Positions 19,123-27,434 of a DNA stretch of 64,000 nucleotides are shown here, in pieces. A model generated the notes under the pieces. It was not told the origin of the DNA and searched no databases. It was given only the letters and a program-made list of their open reading frames with translations. A program made the translations under genes and the position numbers. Source of the stretch: Arthrobacter sp. GTDB lineage: Bacteria > Actinomycetota > Actinomycetes > Actinomycetales > Micrococcaceae. Every line of letters begins with the position of its first letter. The first letter of the stretch is position 1. The DNA lies in contig JAPLAM010000028.1 in NCBI GenBank assembly GCA_026393275.1, forward strand, positions 124,001-188,000, given 5' to 3'.

Positions 19123-20568
19123 ATGACGAATAATTCGGGGAGTAAGAAGGCGCCGAAGCGGGCCCTCCTGCAGCGCGCAGGAGCAACCGGCCGGAAGTTC
19201 GACGTCAAAGCTGTCTGGGTCGTGTCCTCTGTGCTCGCTCTCGCCGCCCTGACCGTTCCCGCGCTCCTGGCACCGAGAGGCCAGACTGCGTCGCCGGCCC
19301 CCAACGAAGCCGGCGCCGGCCCTCCTTCCGTCGCCGATGCCCGTCCGGCACTGACGACCGTGAGTTTCACCTTCGACAGCGGCCGATCCAGCCAACTGGC
19401 GGCGGCGGCGACACTCAAGAAGGAAGGCATGCGCGGCACCTTCTTCGTCAACTCCGGATTTCTGCAGGAACCCGGCTACATGCGCGTCGACGATCTCCAC
19501 GCCTTGGTGGCCGACGGAAACGAAATCGGCGGCCACACGGTCACGCTGGCAGACCTGAGCGTCGTCACCGGCGACGAGGCCGGCCGACAGGTCTGCTCCG
19601 ACCGCAGCAATCTGGCAGATCTCGGCTTCAAGGTATTTTCCTTTGCCTACCCGTTTGGCGCCGTCACGCCAGCGGCAGAAAGCCAAGTGGCCGCCTGCGG
19701 ATATAACAGCGCACGGAGCAGCGCTGACATCCGGAGCCCCTTCGGATGCGCAGACTGCGACGTTGCCGAAACGGTCCGGCCCGCCGATCCGTTCCGGACC
19801 CGTTCCGTCGTCGAAATCGGCAACACCTGGAATCTAGCGAACCTGCAGCAGGTGGTGACAGCCGCGGAGGAGCGTGGCGGCTGGCTGCAGCTGGTCTTTT
19901 ACGACATCGACGAAAGCGGATCTCCGCGCTCGATAACCCCGCAGCTGTTTAAGGACTTCGCAGAGTGGCTGGCACCGCGGAACGAGGCGAAATCGACGGC
20001 TGTCCGGACGGTGCATGAGGTCATCGGAGGCGGTGCTAAGCCGGCCGTCCCGGGCCCTTCGGCCCCTCCCGCGCCGCCGGGAGTCAACGCACTGAAAAAT
20101 CCCGGGCTGGAGACCGCGGGTAGGTACGGCCTGCCGCAGTGCTGGCAAACGGCCTCGTACGGCGAAAACGACCACGTTTTGAGCAGCCTCAGCCCGGGGC
20201 ATAGCGGCACCATAGCCCGTCGCCTGGACGTCAGCGGCTACAAGTCCGGAGATGCCAAGTTACTGCCCACACTCGATCTGGGCGAATGCTCGCCCAGCGT
20301 CGTGGCTGGACGCGCGTACACGATCAGTGCGTGGTACACCTCCACGGGGCCCACGCAGTTCGAACTTTACTATCGCAACAAGGCCGGCACCTGGACCTAC
20401 TGGACGGCCAGCCCTTGGTTTACCTCCACCCTTAGTTACCAAGAGGCCCGGTGGACAACCCCCGCCGTGCCCGCAGACGCCGTCGGGCTCAGCTTCGGCC
20501 TGAACCTGTTCAGCAACGGCGAGCTTGCCACCGACGATTACGAAATGTTGGATGCCGGCACACCCTGA
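19123..20568 (+). CDS. NodB/CE4 homologue with lost metal ligands and CBM-like domain (probable pseudo-deacetylase)
   Basis: The 481-aa protein has a hydrophobic N-terminal segment (about residues 32-52) as signal peptide or anchor. A NodB-like domain covers ~75-300 and one CBM-like module ~321-480 (NPGLE, PQCWQT, ECSP, TDDYEML). The metal-site motifs are altered: TFDS (83-86) where relatives have TFDD, and HTVTL (138-142) where relatives have HTVTH. Two of the three CE4 metal ligands are thus replaced, so catalysis is unlikely. A binding or scaffolding role is possible. The rest of the fold is well conserved with the active paralogues, so this is not decay. ATG 19123 is chosen over 19105 because GAGAGGGG at 19107-19114 sits 8 nt before it. 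Confidence 0.85.
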   Translation: MTNNSGSKKAPKRALLQRAGATGRKFDVKAVWVVSSVLALAALTVPALLAPRGQTASPAPNEAGAGPPSVADARPALTTVSFTFDSGRSSQLAAAATLKKEGMRGTFFVNSGFLQEPGYMRVDDLHALVADGNEIGGHTVTLADLSVVTGDEAGRQVCSDRSNLADLGFKVFSFAYPFGAVTPAAESQVAACGYNSARSSADIRSPFGCADCDVAETVRPADPFRTRSVVEIGNTWNLANLQQVVTAAEERGGWLQLVFYDIDESGSPRSITPQLFKDFAEWLAPRNEAKSTAVRTVHEVIGGGAKPAVPGPSAPPAPPGVNALKNPGLETAGRYGLPQCWQTASYGENDHVLSSLSPGHSGTIARRLDVSGYKSGDAKLLPTLDLGECSPSVVAGRAYTISAWYTSTGPTQFELYYRNKAGTWTYWTASPWFTSTLSYQEARWTTPAVPADAVGLSFGLNLFSNGELATDDYEMLDAGTP

Positions 20569-20627
20569 ATCACGCCCACCCGTGTGCACGCCAGCGCGTT
20601 GCCGGCTGCAATGTATGGAATCGAGTC

Positions 20628-22514
20628 ATGCTCATGAATGAAACCGGACGAATGATGTCATCCGATCGACGTGATGGCCCCTGGCGGGCCACCGGTTTCT
20701 GGTCAAAGGCCGTCACGGCGCTGGGCGTCTTCACCTTGACCGTCGCCGGGTTGGCGGCCGGGGTCCCGGCCGCCATGGCCGCGGCACCAACGGTGGTGAC
20801 CCTGACGTTCGACGACGGGAACGCCGACCAGCTGAATGCGGCCCAGATCCTGAACAACAACGGACTGAAGGGGACTTTCTTTATCCCCTCCGGAGCTGTA
20901 GGCACGCCCAATTACATGACGCTCGCGAATCTTCAGGGCCTGGCCGCGGCCGGGCACGAGATTGCCGGGCACACGGTTACCCACCCGGATTTGACGACAC
21001 TGACGTCCGATGAGGCCACGCGGCAGATCTGCAATGACCGTGTCAACCTTACGAATTGGGGATTCCGAGTCACGAATTTCGCGTATCCCTTCGCGGCGGA
21101 AAACGCCGCGACCGAGGCCATCGTGAAGAACTGCGGATACAACAGCGCCCGCGGTTTGGGCGATATCCGGACACGTTTCAGTTGCGCAGGCTGTGCCCTC
21201 GCGGAGACCATCCCGCCGGCAAACCTCTACAACACTGCCGCGCCGGATGAAGAGGATTCGTCTTGGACCCTGGCGGACCTCCAAAAGTCGGTAACCCAGG
21301 CTGAAGCAGGCGGAGGATGGGTGCAGTTGACGTTCCACCATGTTGCGGCCACCAGCACGGATCCGCTGAACATCACCCCCAGCCTGCTGGCCCAGTTCGC
21401 GACCTGGCTGAAGGCCCGGCCCGCCACGACTACGGTGAAAACCGTGGACCAGGTCATTGGGGGCACCGTGAAACCCGTCGTCGCCGGACCCGCGGTGCCG
21501 CCACAGGCGACGAGCGGAAACCTGGTGAAAAATCCCGGCCTCGAGACGCTCGTCGGGGGAGCCCCACAGTGCTGGCAGGCAGGGGGTTATGGAACGAACA
21601 CCGCCGCCTTCAGTGTGGTCAGTCCCGGACACACCGGAAGTGTTGCCGAGCGCCTTGTCGTGACCGGTTACGCCAATGGCGATGCCAAGTTCCTGCCCGC
21701 GCTGGATCTGGGCGGGTGCTCGCCCTCGGCGACAGCCGGGCACACCTATAACCTCGGCACCTGGTACAAGTCGACAGCAAGTACGCAGTTCGCCCTTTAC
21801 TACCGGAGCGGTGTGGGCTCGTGGGTTTATTGGACCTCAAGTCCCTGGTTTGCCCCAGCGACCACGTTTCAGAAGGCAAGCTGGACGACGCCGGCGCTTC
21901 CCAGCGGTGCCAGCGGGATCAGCTTCGGTCTGAACCTGTTCAGCAATGGAACGCTTATCACCGATGACTACGAAATGATCGACACTGCCAACGCTCCGGC
22001 GCCGGCACCGCCGCCGGCAGGCACGAACCTCGTGCAGAATGCCGGCCTCGAGACCGCGGGCGGTAGCACGCCGCAGTGCTGGCAGGCCGCGGGGTACGGC
22101 ACCAACACCGCAGCGTTCAGCACTGTGACGGCGGCCCACACCGGCACCGCCGCGATGCGCCTGGCCGTCACCGCATACAGCAGTGGAGATGCCAAGCTGC
22201 TGCAGACCCTGGACAGCGGGTCCTGCGCCCCGCCCGCAATTGCGGGCCACACCTACTCGCTCAGAGCCTGGTACACGTCCACGGCCGTCACTCAATTCAC
22301 GGCTTACTACCGTAACTCAGCGGGGACCTGGGTCTATTGGACATCCAGCCCCTGGCTGGCTGCGTCCGGAAGCTATGTGCAGGCAAGTTTCACAACGCCC
22401 GTCCTGCCGGCTGGTGCGACGGCAATTAGCTTTGGCCTCAACCTCTTTAGCAACGGCACGCTCACGACCGACGACTATGCGATGTACGACACGATAGGAG
22501 CGCCAGCGCTGTGA
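20628..22514 (+). CDS. Secreted polysaccharide deacetylase with two CBM-like modules
   Basis: Extracellular CE4 enzyme of 628 aa. The signal peptide ends AAMA near residue 45. The NodB domain has intact TFDDG (60-64) and HTVTH (115-119). Two tandem CBM-like modules follow at ~297-460 and ~466-628, each with the NxGLE ... QCWQ ... C(S/A)P ... WVYWTSSPW ... TDDYxMxD pattern. There is no SLH or membrane anchor, so it is probably released or held by polysaccharide binding. The frame is open further upstream, but ATG 20628 (or 20634) is the first that gives a sensible signal peptide. Its stop overlaps the glycosyltransferase start by GTGA, so the two are translationally coupled. This is good evidence that it acts on that enzyme's product. 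Confidence 0.9.
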   Translation: MLMNETGRMMSSDRRDGPWRATGFWSKAVTALGVFTLTVAGLAAGVPAAMAAAPTVVTLTFDDGNADQLNAAQILNNNGLKGTFFIPSGAVGTPNYMTLANLQGLAAAGHEIAGHTVTHPDLTTLTSDEATRQICNDRVNLTNWGFRVTNFAYPFAAENAATEAIVKNCGYNSARGLGDIRTRFSCAGCALAETIPPANLYNTAAPDEEDSSWTLADLQKSVTQAEAGGGWVQLTFHHVAATSTDPLNITPSLLAQFATWLKARPATTTVKTVDQVIGGTVKPVVAGPAVPPQATSGNLVKNPGLETLVGGAPQCWQAGGYGTNTAAFSVVSPGHTGSVAERLVVTGYANGDAKFLPALDLGGCSPSATAGHTYNLGTWYKSTASTQFALYYRSGVGSWVYWTSSPWFAPATTFQKASWTTPALPSGASGISFGLNLFSNGTLITDDYEMIDTANAPAPAPPPAGTNLVQNAGLETAGGSTPQCWQAAGYGTNTAAFSTVTAAHTGTAAMRLAVTAYSSGDAKLLQTLDSGSCAPPAIAGHTYSLRAWYTSTAVTQFTAYYRNSAGTWVYWTSSPWLAASGSYVQASFTTPVLPAGATAISFGLNLFSNGTLTTDDYAMYDTIGAPAL

Positions 22515-23953
22515 TTGTCTTCTACATGATCCTAGTTCTGGGTGTCACGACAATTTTCTGGACGCTGGTCGGCTTGACGAGAGCCGTCAGCGAAGAATAC
22601 GACCATTACCGGGCGGGCCGGCCGGCCCTAGGATTTACCGGGAGACGGCGTTGGCTGGCGGGCGATGAATTTCCCTCCGGTACCAGACGCTTTCCTTCTC
22701 TTCCTTCCCGGGGCGGCGCGAGCAGAATCCGCCGGATTCACGGACGGCGCAGGGCCATTCCTGCACGGGTGCTGCCGGCGGACGTCGCCGTTTTGATCGC
22801 GGCCCACAATGAAGCGTTGGTGATCAGCGAGACCATCCGGACCGCCGCCGTTTTGGTTCCGCTGGAGAATATCCACGTCATTTCGGACATGTCCTCCGAC
22901 GACACTGCGGAGATTGCGCGCAAGGCAGGGGTCAAGGTGCTTGAGCTCGCTCCAAACCGGGGCAAGGCGGGGGCTCTGGCTGCCGGCATCGCCCACTTCG
23001 AGCTGTGCAAAAAATTTGAAGTGGTGATGCTCCTGGACGCGGACACGCGTCCCGCCCCGGACTACCTCGAAACCGGACTGCCGTTGTTCTCCGACCCGAC
23101 AGTAGCCGCCGTAGCTGGCCGCGCGAGATCCATCATGCACCCGAACTCGCCGAGCTGGCTGGGCAGTTTCCTGGTGGCATATCGGGAGCGGCTGTACATC
23201 GTGGTGCAACTATTACTGAAGTACGGGCAGGCCGCGAAGGGCGCGAACGTCGTATCGATCGTTCCCGGGTTTGCCAGCATGTATCGGACTGCGGCGCTCG
23301 AAAAGGTTGACGTGCTGGCTCCCGGGCTGGTTATCGAGGACTTCAACATGACCTTCGAGCTCCATGCCAAGAAGCTCGGCAGGATCGCTTTCCACCCCGC
23401 CGCGGCGATAGCCTACACGCAGGATCCGGACACGCTCCGTGACTACACCCGGCAAGTGCGGCGCTGGTGTCTCGGGTTTTGGCAGACCGTCCGTCGTCAC
23501 AAGGTCCAGGCCGGCAAGTTTTGGCTCGCGCTCGCGGTCTACATAGTCGAGCTGATCCTTAGCTCCCTCTTCTTTGTGCTGCTTGTCCCGGTCTTCCTGC
23601 TCTCCGTTGTGGCGGCGGTGCTGGTTCAGGCCGGCAACGCGTCCCCGGAATTGATCGCCGTGGCAGGCTTGCTCCGCCCCCAGGACGTCCTCCTTGGCGT
23701 ATTCGTGCCTGATCTGCTGCTGACGGTCATCGCGGCCGTGTCCCTCCGACGGCCTTCCTTCCTGCTGCTGGCTCCGTTGTTCCCGCTCATGCGGATTCTC
23801 GACGCAGGGATCTGCTTGATGGTTTTGCCACGGGCGTTCTCGACACACTCGTCAGGAGTCTGGACCAGTCCGGTGCGCCGGGCGCAGAATCAGCCGCCAA
23901 GCGGGGAACCGCTTGAAAGCTCTACTGCGCCCGGCGCACGCTTCAGCGGCTAG
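22511..23953 (+). CDS. Membrane family 2 glycosyltransferase (PgaC/IcaA/cellulose-synthase-like)
   Basis: Processive polysaccharide synthase candidate, 480 aa. An N-terminal membrane helix is followed by a GT-A domain (VAVLIAAHNEALVISETIR), the metal-binding DxD in MLLDADTRPAPDY, and the processive-enzyme signature QxxRW in RQVRRWCLGFW. Two or more membrane helices lie at the C-terminus. This layout fits enzymes making poly-GlcNAc, hyaluronan or cellulose and exporting it through the membrane. The GTG start overlaps the deacetylase stop by 4 bp. Its stop codon overlaps the stop of the convergent lipoprotein gene within CTAG. The polymer is not proven. Coupling to deacetylases and a GH18 enzyme favours an N-acetylhexosamine polymer. 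Confidence 0.88.
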   Translation: MIVFYMILVLGVTTIFWTLVGLTRAVSEEYDHYRAGRPALGFTGRRRWLAGDEFPSGTRRFPSLPSRGGASRIRRIHGRRRAIPARVLPADVAVLIAAHNEALVISETIRTAAVLVPLENIHVISDMSSDDTAEIARKAGVKVLELAPNRGKAGALAAGIAHFELCKKFEVVMLLDADTRPAPDYLETGLPLFSDPTVAAVAGRARSIMHPNSPSWLGSFLVAYRERLYIVVQLLLKYGQAAKGANVVSIVPGFASMYRTAALEKVDVLAPGLVIEDFNMTFELHAKKLGRIAFHPAAAIAYTQDPDTLRDYTRQVRRWCLGFWQTVRRHKVQAGKFWLALAVYIVELILSSLFFVLLVPVFLLSVVAAVLVQAGNASPELIAVAGLLRPQDVLLGVFVPDLLLTVIAAVSLRRPSFLLLAPLFPLMRILDAGICLMVLPRAFSTHSSGVWTSPVRRAQNQPPSGEPLESSTAPGARFSG

Positions 23954-25032
23954 CTGACGCCGGAAGTTGTCTGCACCTTGAGCCACGGTCCGGCCGGAAC
24001 GTTGGCGCGGTCGACGAAGGACCAGGAGACGTGGTCGCCGCTACCGTTCAGCTCGGCGAACCCGAGGCAGCCGTTCAGTGCGGGGGAAACGTCCATTCCG
24101 GCACCCTGGGTGGCGTCGGTCGAGAAGTCGGTGTTGGCAGGACGGAGGTTCTGGGAACCGAAGACGTACCCGGCATCGTGGTACGCGGTGCCGCTGGACG
24201 GGCCGGCGTCCTGGATCTGGCCGTAGCAAACGTTTCCGTTCGGTCCGGTGAGCTTGACCCAGTGGTTCTTCATGTAGCTGTAGTTGGGGTCCTTGCAGTG
24301 GTCGACGCCGGTGGCGGCGTTGTCCGCAGCCGCCCAGGGGATGACGGTGCAGCGTTGCTGGAAGGCAACGGTGTCGTTGACGTCGTCGTAGGGCAGATCC
24401 AAGTAGAAGGGGTTCTCCTTGGGCTGGGGCTGGTTCTTCGGGAAATACCCATTGGAGGCGTCGCGGGCTTCGGTCGAGCAGGTGAAATTGCTGCCGGTAC
24501 CGGAGCTCACGCCGTCGCAGCCGCCGTAGATGCTTCCCGGGCAACCGGATGCGGATGCCGGGGTGGTGCCCAGGTTGACCCCGGTATGCTGGAAGGCCCA
24601 CTGGCTGCTGTAAGTGGAGCAGACCTGGGATCCATCGGCGAGGCTGGCGTTGAAGATCTCGCCCACCCAGAAGGTCGTGCTGATGATGTTGGTGTGCGTC
24701 GGGTAGACGCTCGTGGCGGGGCTGCCAGCCGGGGCGACCGGGGCTGGCTTCGCAGCCTTGGCAGGAGCCGGAGCCGCGGCTTTGGCCGGAGCAGCAGGTG
24801 CTGCCGGCGGGGCGACGGTGCTCGCGGCCGGAGCCGGCGCGGCCGGAATCGACTCGGTAGGCGTTGCCGAGGACGTAGCGGACGACGGCGACGACGCTGC
24901 GACCGAGGTACTGGGGGACTGGCTCGCAGCCTGCGGACTGGACGAGGCCGCGCAACCGGTGGCGAGTCCGCCGATCAGGAGGACAAGGGTTGCCATGCGG
25001 ATTCTACTCAGTGGTTTCATTGGTGGGTGCAT
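23950..25032 (-). CDS. Lipoprotein of unfamiliar family, possible double-psi barrel (copy 2)
   Basis: Paralogue of the lipoprotein at 16625-17413, 360 aa. The lipobox LATGC has Cys at ~27. About 75 residues of Ala/Pro/Ser-rich linker follow, probably crossing the cell wall, then the globular domain. Shared blocks are TTFWVGEIFN, ADGSQVCSTYSSQW, YGGCDGV, ENPFYLDLPYDDVND, SYMKNHWVKL, CYGQIQDAGP, GAGMDVSPALNGCLGF and VPAGPWLKV. It has several extra cysteines that copy 1 lacks, suggesting added disulfides. The two copies bracket the deacetylase/glycosyltransferase genes. A DPBB (RlpA/expansin-like) fold is inferred from the DAGP ... MDVSPA spacing. ATG 25032 or 25020 could be the start; neither has a clear ribosome site. 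Confidence 0.7.
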   Translation of the reverse strand: MHPPMKPLSRIRMATLVLLIGGLATGCAASSSPQAASQSPSTSVAASSPSSATSSATPTESIPAAPAPAASTVAPPAAPAAPAKAAAPAPAKAAKPAPVAPAGSPATSVYPTHTNIISTTFWVGEIFNASLADGSQVCSTYSSQWAFQHTGVNLGTTPASASGCPGSIYGGCDGVSSGTGSNFTCSTEARDASNGYFPKNQPQPKENPFYLDLPYDDVNDTVAFQQRCTVIPWAAADNAATGVDHCKDPNYSYMKNHWVKLTGPNGNVCYGQIQDAGPSSGTAYHDAGYVFGSQNLRPANTDFSTDATQGAGMDVSPALNGCLGFAELNGSGDHVSWSFVDRANVPAGPWLKVQTTSGVS

Positions 25033-25378
25033 ATTCTGTAGAGGACATGGAAAAAGACAGCACTGAGCCAGTGACGGCGTGCTGCAATTCGGCCACGATG
25101 AGACCGGGCGCGATTAGCCCACGGTCTGTGTGCTGGTAATCCGGCAGTCAAAGCCGGCCAGCCATGCCGGCCAACTCCCCCCGGAGCGGCCAGTTGAGCA
25201 TCATGGCACGCGAAGACCAATTCGTGCAGGCTCAACCATACATGAGGTCCCGCTCTCGTTTGCCACGCCGGAGATGTTCCTCCAGTTTTCCGTGATCATT
25301 GTCACGTCAGGGCGTACCGCCACGAGAGACGGCTGCCGATGCCCGTGCCGAGGCTGTGCTGCCGGGCCTGTAAACATG
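25033..25378. other. Intergenic stretch upstream of lipoprotein copy 2
   Basis: Read on either strand it shows no protein gene, no copy of the lux-box-like palindrome and no strong hairpin. It must contain the promoter of the minus-strand lipoprotein gene, but I see no convincing hexamers. Confidence 0.4.
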
Positions 25379-25413
25379 GAAAACCCCGGCCGAATGATTT
25401 TCGACCGGGGTTG
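25379..25413 (-). terminator. Intrinsic terminator after the 43-aa membrane peptide gene
   Basis: Stem of AACCCCGG and CCGGGGTT arms with further CGA/TCG pairing around an AT-rich loop. On the minus strand the stem runs into TTTTCC. It lies about 30 bp after the stop of the small minus-strand gene. Confidence 0.6.
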
Positions 25414-25441
25414 TAAATAGTGGTGTCAGGAATTGTCCGGG

Positions 25442-25573
25442 CTAATGCGGATAGACAACTAAGACCCACGAAATAAGGACCAGCAGCATCAGTGCGGAAT
25501 ACATAGACCAATTCCGGCCGCCGGGCTTGCGGTGGCTCCCATGCCACACCCGCTCCATTCCGTTCATGTTCAT
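25442..25573 (-). CDS. Small single-span membrane protein (43 aa)
   Basis: A 43-residue open frame, previously easy to miss. It has a basic, polar N-terminal half (MNMNGMERVWHGSHRKPGG) followed by a hydrophobic stretch MYSALMLLVLISWVLVV and the end YPH. Positive-inside topology predicts a cytoplasmic N-terminus and one membrane helix. ATG also occurs at 25567. There is no ribosome site, but TAATTT ends 9 nt before the ATG and could be a -10 box giving a leaderless mRNA. An intrinsic terminator follows the stop, supporting a real short transcription unit. No family is recognised and the function is unknown. Confidence 0.5.
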   Translation of the reverse strand: MNMNGMERVWHGSHRKPGGRNWSMYSALMLLVLISWVLVVYPH

Positions 25574-25720
25574 GAGCCGATTAAATTACTGCGGGACCGC
25601 GAGCAACAGCGTGCTCCTCACTCAATAAATTGTCCCCCGCCACCTATTCGGTCCAGCCACCTACTCGGGCTGCCAGGGCAGGCCGTGATTCCGCGCCGCC
25701 CGGGCGGGGGAAGCTGAAGT
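25574..25720. other. Short gap between the small membrane gene and ugd
   Basis: It contains the AT-rich TAATTT element on the minus strand immediately upstream of the 43-aa gene. Nothing else was recognised. Confidence 0.3.
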
Positions 25721-27034
25721 TCAGGGTCGGCCCAGGCCCTTGTAAGTCCAACCGGCCGCGCGCCATTTGGCCGGATCCAGCACGTTCCGCCCGTCGAGAA
25801 TGCGCGGCGCCGTCACCAGGGCCAGGGTGTCGTGCGGGTCCAATTCGCGGTACTGCCGCCACTCGGTCAACAGGAGCACGGCGTCGGCCTTGTGCAGGGT
25901 GGTTTCCAAGTCCGGCTCCATCGGGAGTTCCGGGAAGCGCTTGGCAGCGTTGTCCAGGGCCTGCGGGTCGGTCACCGTCACCACGGCGCCCTGAAGCTGC
26001 AACTGGGCCGCGGCGCTCAGCGCCGGAGAGTCCCGGACGTCGTCGCTCTCGGGCTTGAAAGCCGCACCCAGCACCGCGATCCGTTGCCCCATCAGGGAGC
26101 CGCCGCATAGTTCCCGGGTGAGCTCCACGACGCGGGTCCGTCGCCGCATGTTGATCGCGTCCACCTCGCGCAGAAAGGTCAAGGCCTGGTCCGCTCCCAG
26201 CTCGCCGGCGCGGGCCATGAACGCGCGGATGTCCTTGGGCAGGCAACCCCCGCCGAAGCCGATCCCGGCGTTGAGGAACTTCCGGCCAATCCGATCGTCA
26301 AGGCCGATCGCGTCCGCCAGCTTGGTCACATCCCCTCCGGTTGCCTCGCAGACCTCGGCCATCGCGTTGATAAACGAGATCTTGGTGGCGAGAAAGGAGT
26401 TCGCGGCCGTCTTGACGAGTTCGGCCGTGGCGTAGTCCGTGATGAGCCGCGGCGTCCCGCTGCCGAGCGGCGTCGCATAGACCATGTCCAGAACGGCGAC
26501 GGCGGGGTGGTCTTCACTGCCGTCCGGGAGGCCGTAGACGAACCTGTCCGGGTTCAGAGTGTCGGTGACGGCGTGGCCCTCCCGCAGGAACTCCGGATTC
26601 CAGACCAAGGTGGCGCCGGGCTCCGTTTCGGCGAGCAACTCGGCAAGCCGGGCCGCGGTCCCTACCGGCACCGTGGATTTTCCGGCGATGACGTCGCCGG
26701 GGGCGACCTGGCCGATCAGTGCTTCCACAGCCGCGTCGACGAAGCGCAAATCCGCCCCGTTTTCGCCCCGTTTCTGCGGGGTGCCGACGCAGACGAAGTG
26801 AACCTCGGATCCGCGGGCGGCGGCCATTTCGGTGGTGAACCTCAGCCGGCCGCATCCTTCGAGTTCAGACAGGAGCTCGTTAAGCGTGGGCTCGTAGAAA
26901 GGGGCCTGTCCCTGGGACAACAGGTCCACTTTGTTCTTGTCGAGATCGATGCCGACCACATCATGACCCAGCTTGGCCATGCACGCCGCGTGGACAGCGC
27001 CCAGGTAGCCGCAACCGATAACTGAGATCCGCAT
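25721..27034 (-). CDS. ugd: UDP-glucose 6-dehydrogenase
   Basis: Oxidises UDP-glucose to UDP-glucuronate with two NAD+ in the cytoplasm, supplying glucuronic acid for surface polysaccharide. The 437-aa protein begins with the Rossmann motif MRISVIGCGYLGAVHAACMA. It carries NPEFLREGHAV, the central-helix NSFLATKISFINAMA, and the catalytic cysteine motif GFGGGCLPKD, which identifies UDP-glucose rather than UDP-HexNAc dehydrogenases. The C-terminal LGAAFKPESDDVRDSPAL is also typical. The ATG at 27034 has CAGGAT upstream. It closes the polysaccharide locus and is distinct from the UDP-HexNAc-type enzyme at 11980. Confidence 0.93.
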   Translation of the reverse strand: MRISVIGCGYLGAVHAACMAKLGHDVVGIDLDKNKVDLLSQGQAPFYEPTLNELLSELEGCGRLRFTTEMAAARGSEVHFVCVGTPQKRGENGADLRFVDAAVEALIGQVAPGDVIAGKSTVPVGTAARLAELLAETEPGATLVWNPEFLREGHAVTDTLNPDRFVYGLPDGSEDHPAVAVLDMVYATPLGSGTPRLITDYATAELVKTAANSFLATKISFINAMAEVCEATGGDVTKLADAIGLDDRIGRKFLNAGIGFGGGCLPKDIRAFMARAGELGADQALTFLREVDAINMRRRTRVVELTRELCGGSLMGQRIAVLGAAFKPESDDVRDSPALSAAAQLQLQGAVVTVTDPQALDNAAKRFPELPMEPDLETTLHKADAVLLLTEWRQYRELDPHDTLALVTAPRILDGRNVLDPAKWRAAGWTYKGLGRP

Positions 27035-27209
27035 TCTGAGATCCTGCCGCTGATGGTGTGATCACAGAGTACGTGCTGGTGCCCGGTTTCGGACAGACCC
27101 GCGGCATTGCTTTGTCAGGCGGGCTGCTGCGCGGCAAAACACCGGACGCGGCCGCCGGGACAAACCGGCAACCGCGTCCGTGGGGTGTGCCCCGGGGAGA
27201 GCAACGGGC

Positions 27210-27431
27210 TTAGCCGAACAGGCCGGCGATCCCGATGACCGCCGTCGCAGCGCCAAGGAGCATCGAGATGCTCACCAGGACGACGTGGACCGTGAGGAAA
27301 CGGGTGGCCTTGCCGCCGGCGTCACGCGCCCTGGGGTCCTTCATAACGCGGCGCAGGAACTGCGGCCAGACAACCAGGGACCAGACGCCGGCCACGATCA
27401 GGACGACGGCCAGGACCGCGGGGAGCTCCAC
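27210..27431 (-). CDS. SCO4848-family small membrane protein
   Basis: A 73-aa protein with two membrane helices (LPAVLAVVLIVAGVWSLVVW and VHVVLVSISMLLGAATAVIG) joined by a polar loop containing FLRRVMKDPRARD. The pattern VWSxVxWxxFxxxxxKD with a second helix ending in VIGxxG matches the SCO4848 family of actinobacteria, whose function is unknown. The GTG start lies 3 bp after the DUF2505 gene stop, so the two are in one operon. Confidence 0.8.
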   Translation of the reverse strand: MELPAVLAVVLIVAGVWSLVVWPQFLRRVMKDPRARDAGGKATRFLTVHVVLVSISMLLGAATAVIGIAGLFG

Positions 27432-27434
27432 AGG

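Noticed and set aside
24031-25041. 336-codon plus-strand frame opposite lipoprotein copy 2
   Set aside because: Composition is Gly/Arg/Val-rich shadow; the minus strand has a lipobox and a paralogue in the same window.
25302-25547. 81-codon minus-strand frame overlapping the terminator
   Set aside because: It runs through the intrinsic terminator and the 43-aa membrane gene in another frame; no hydrophobic or domain character.
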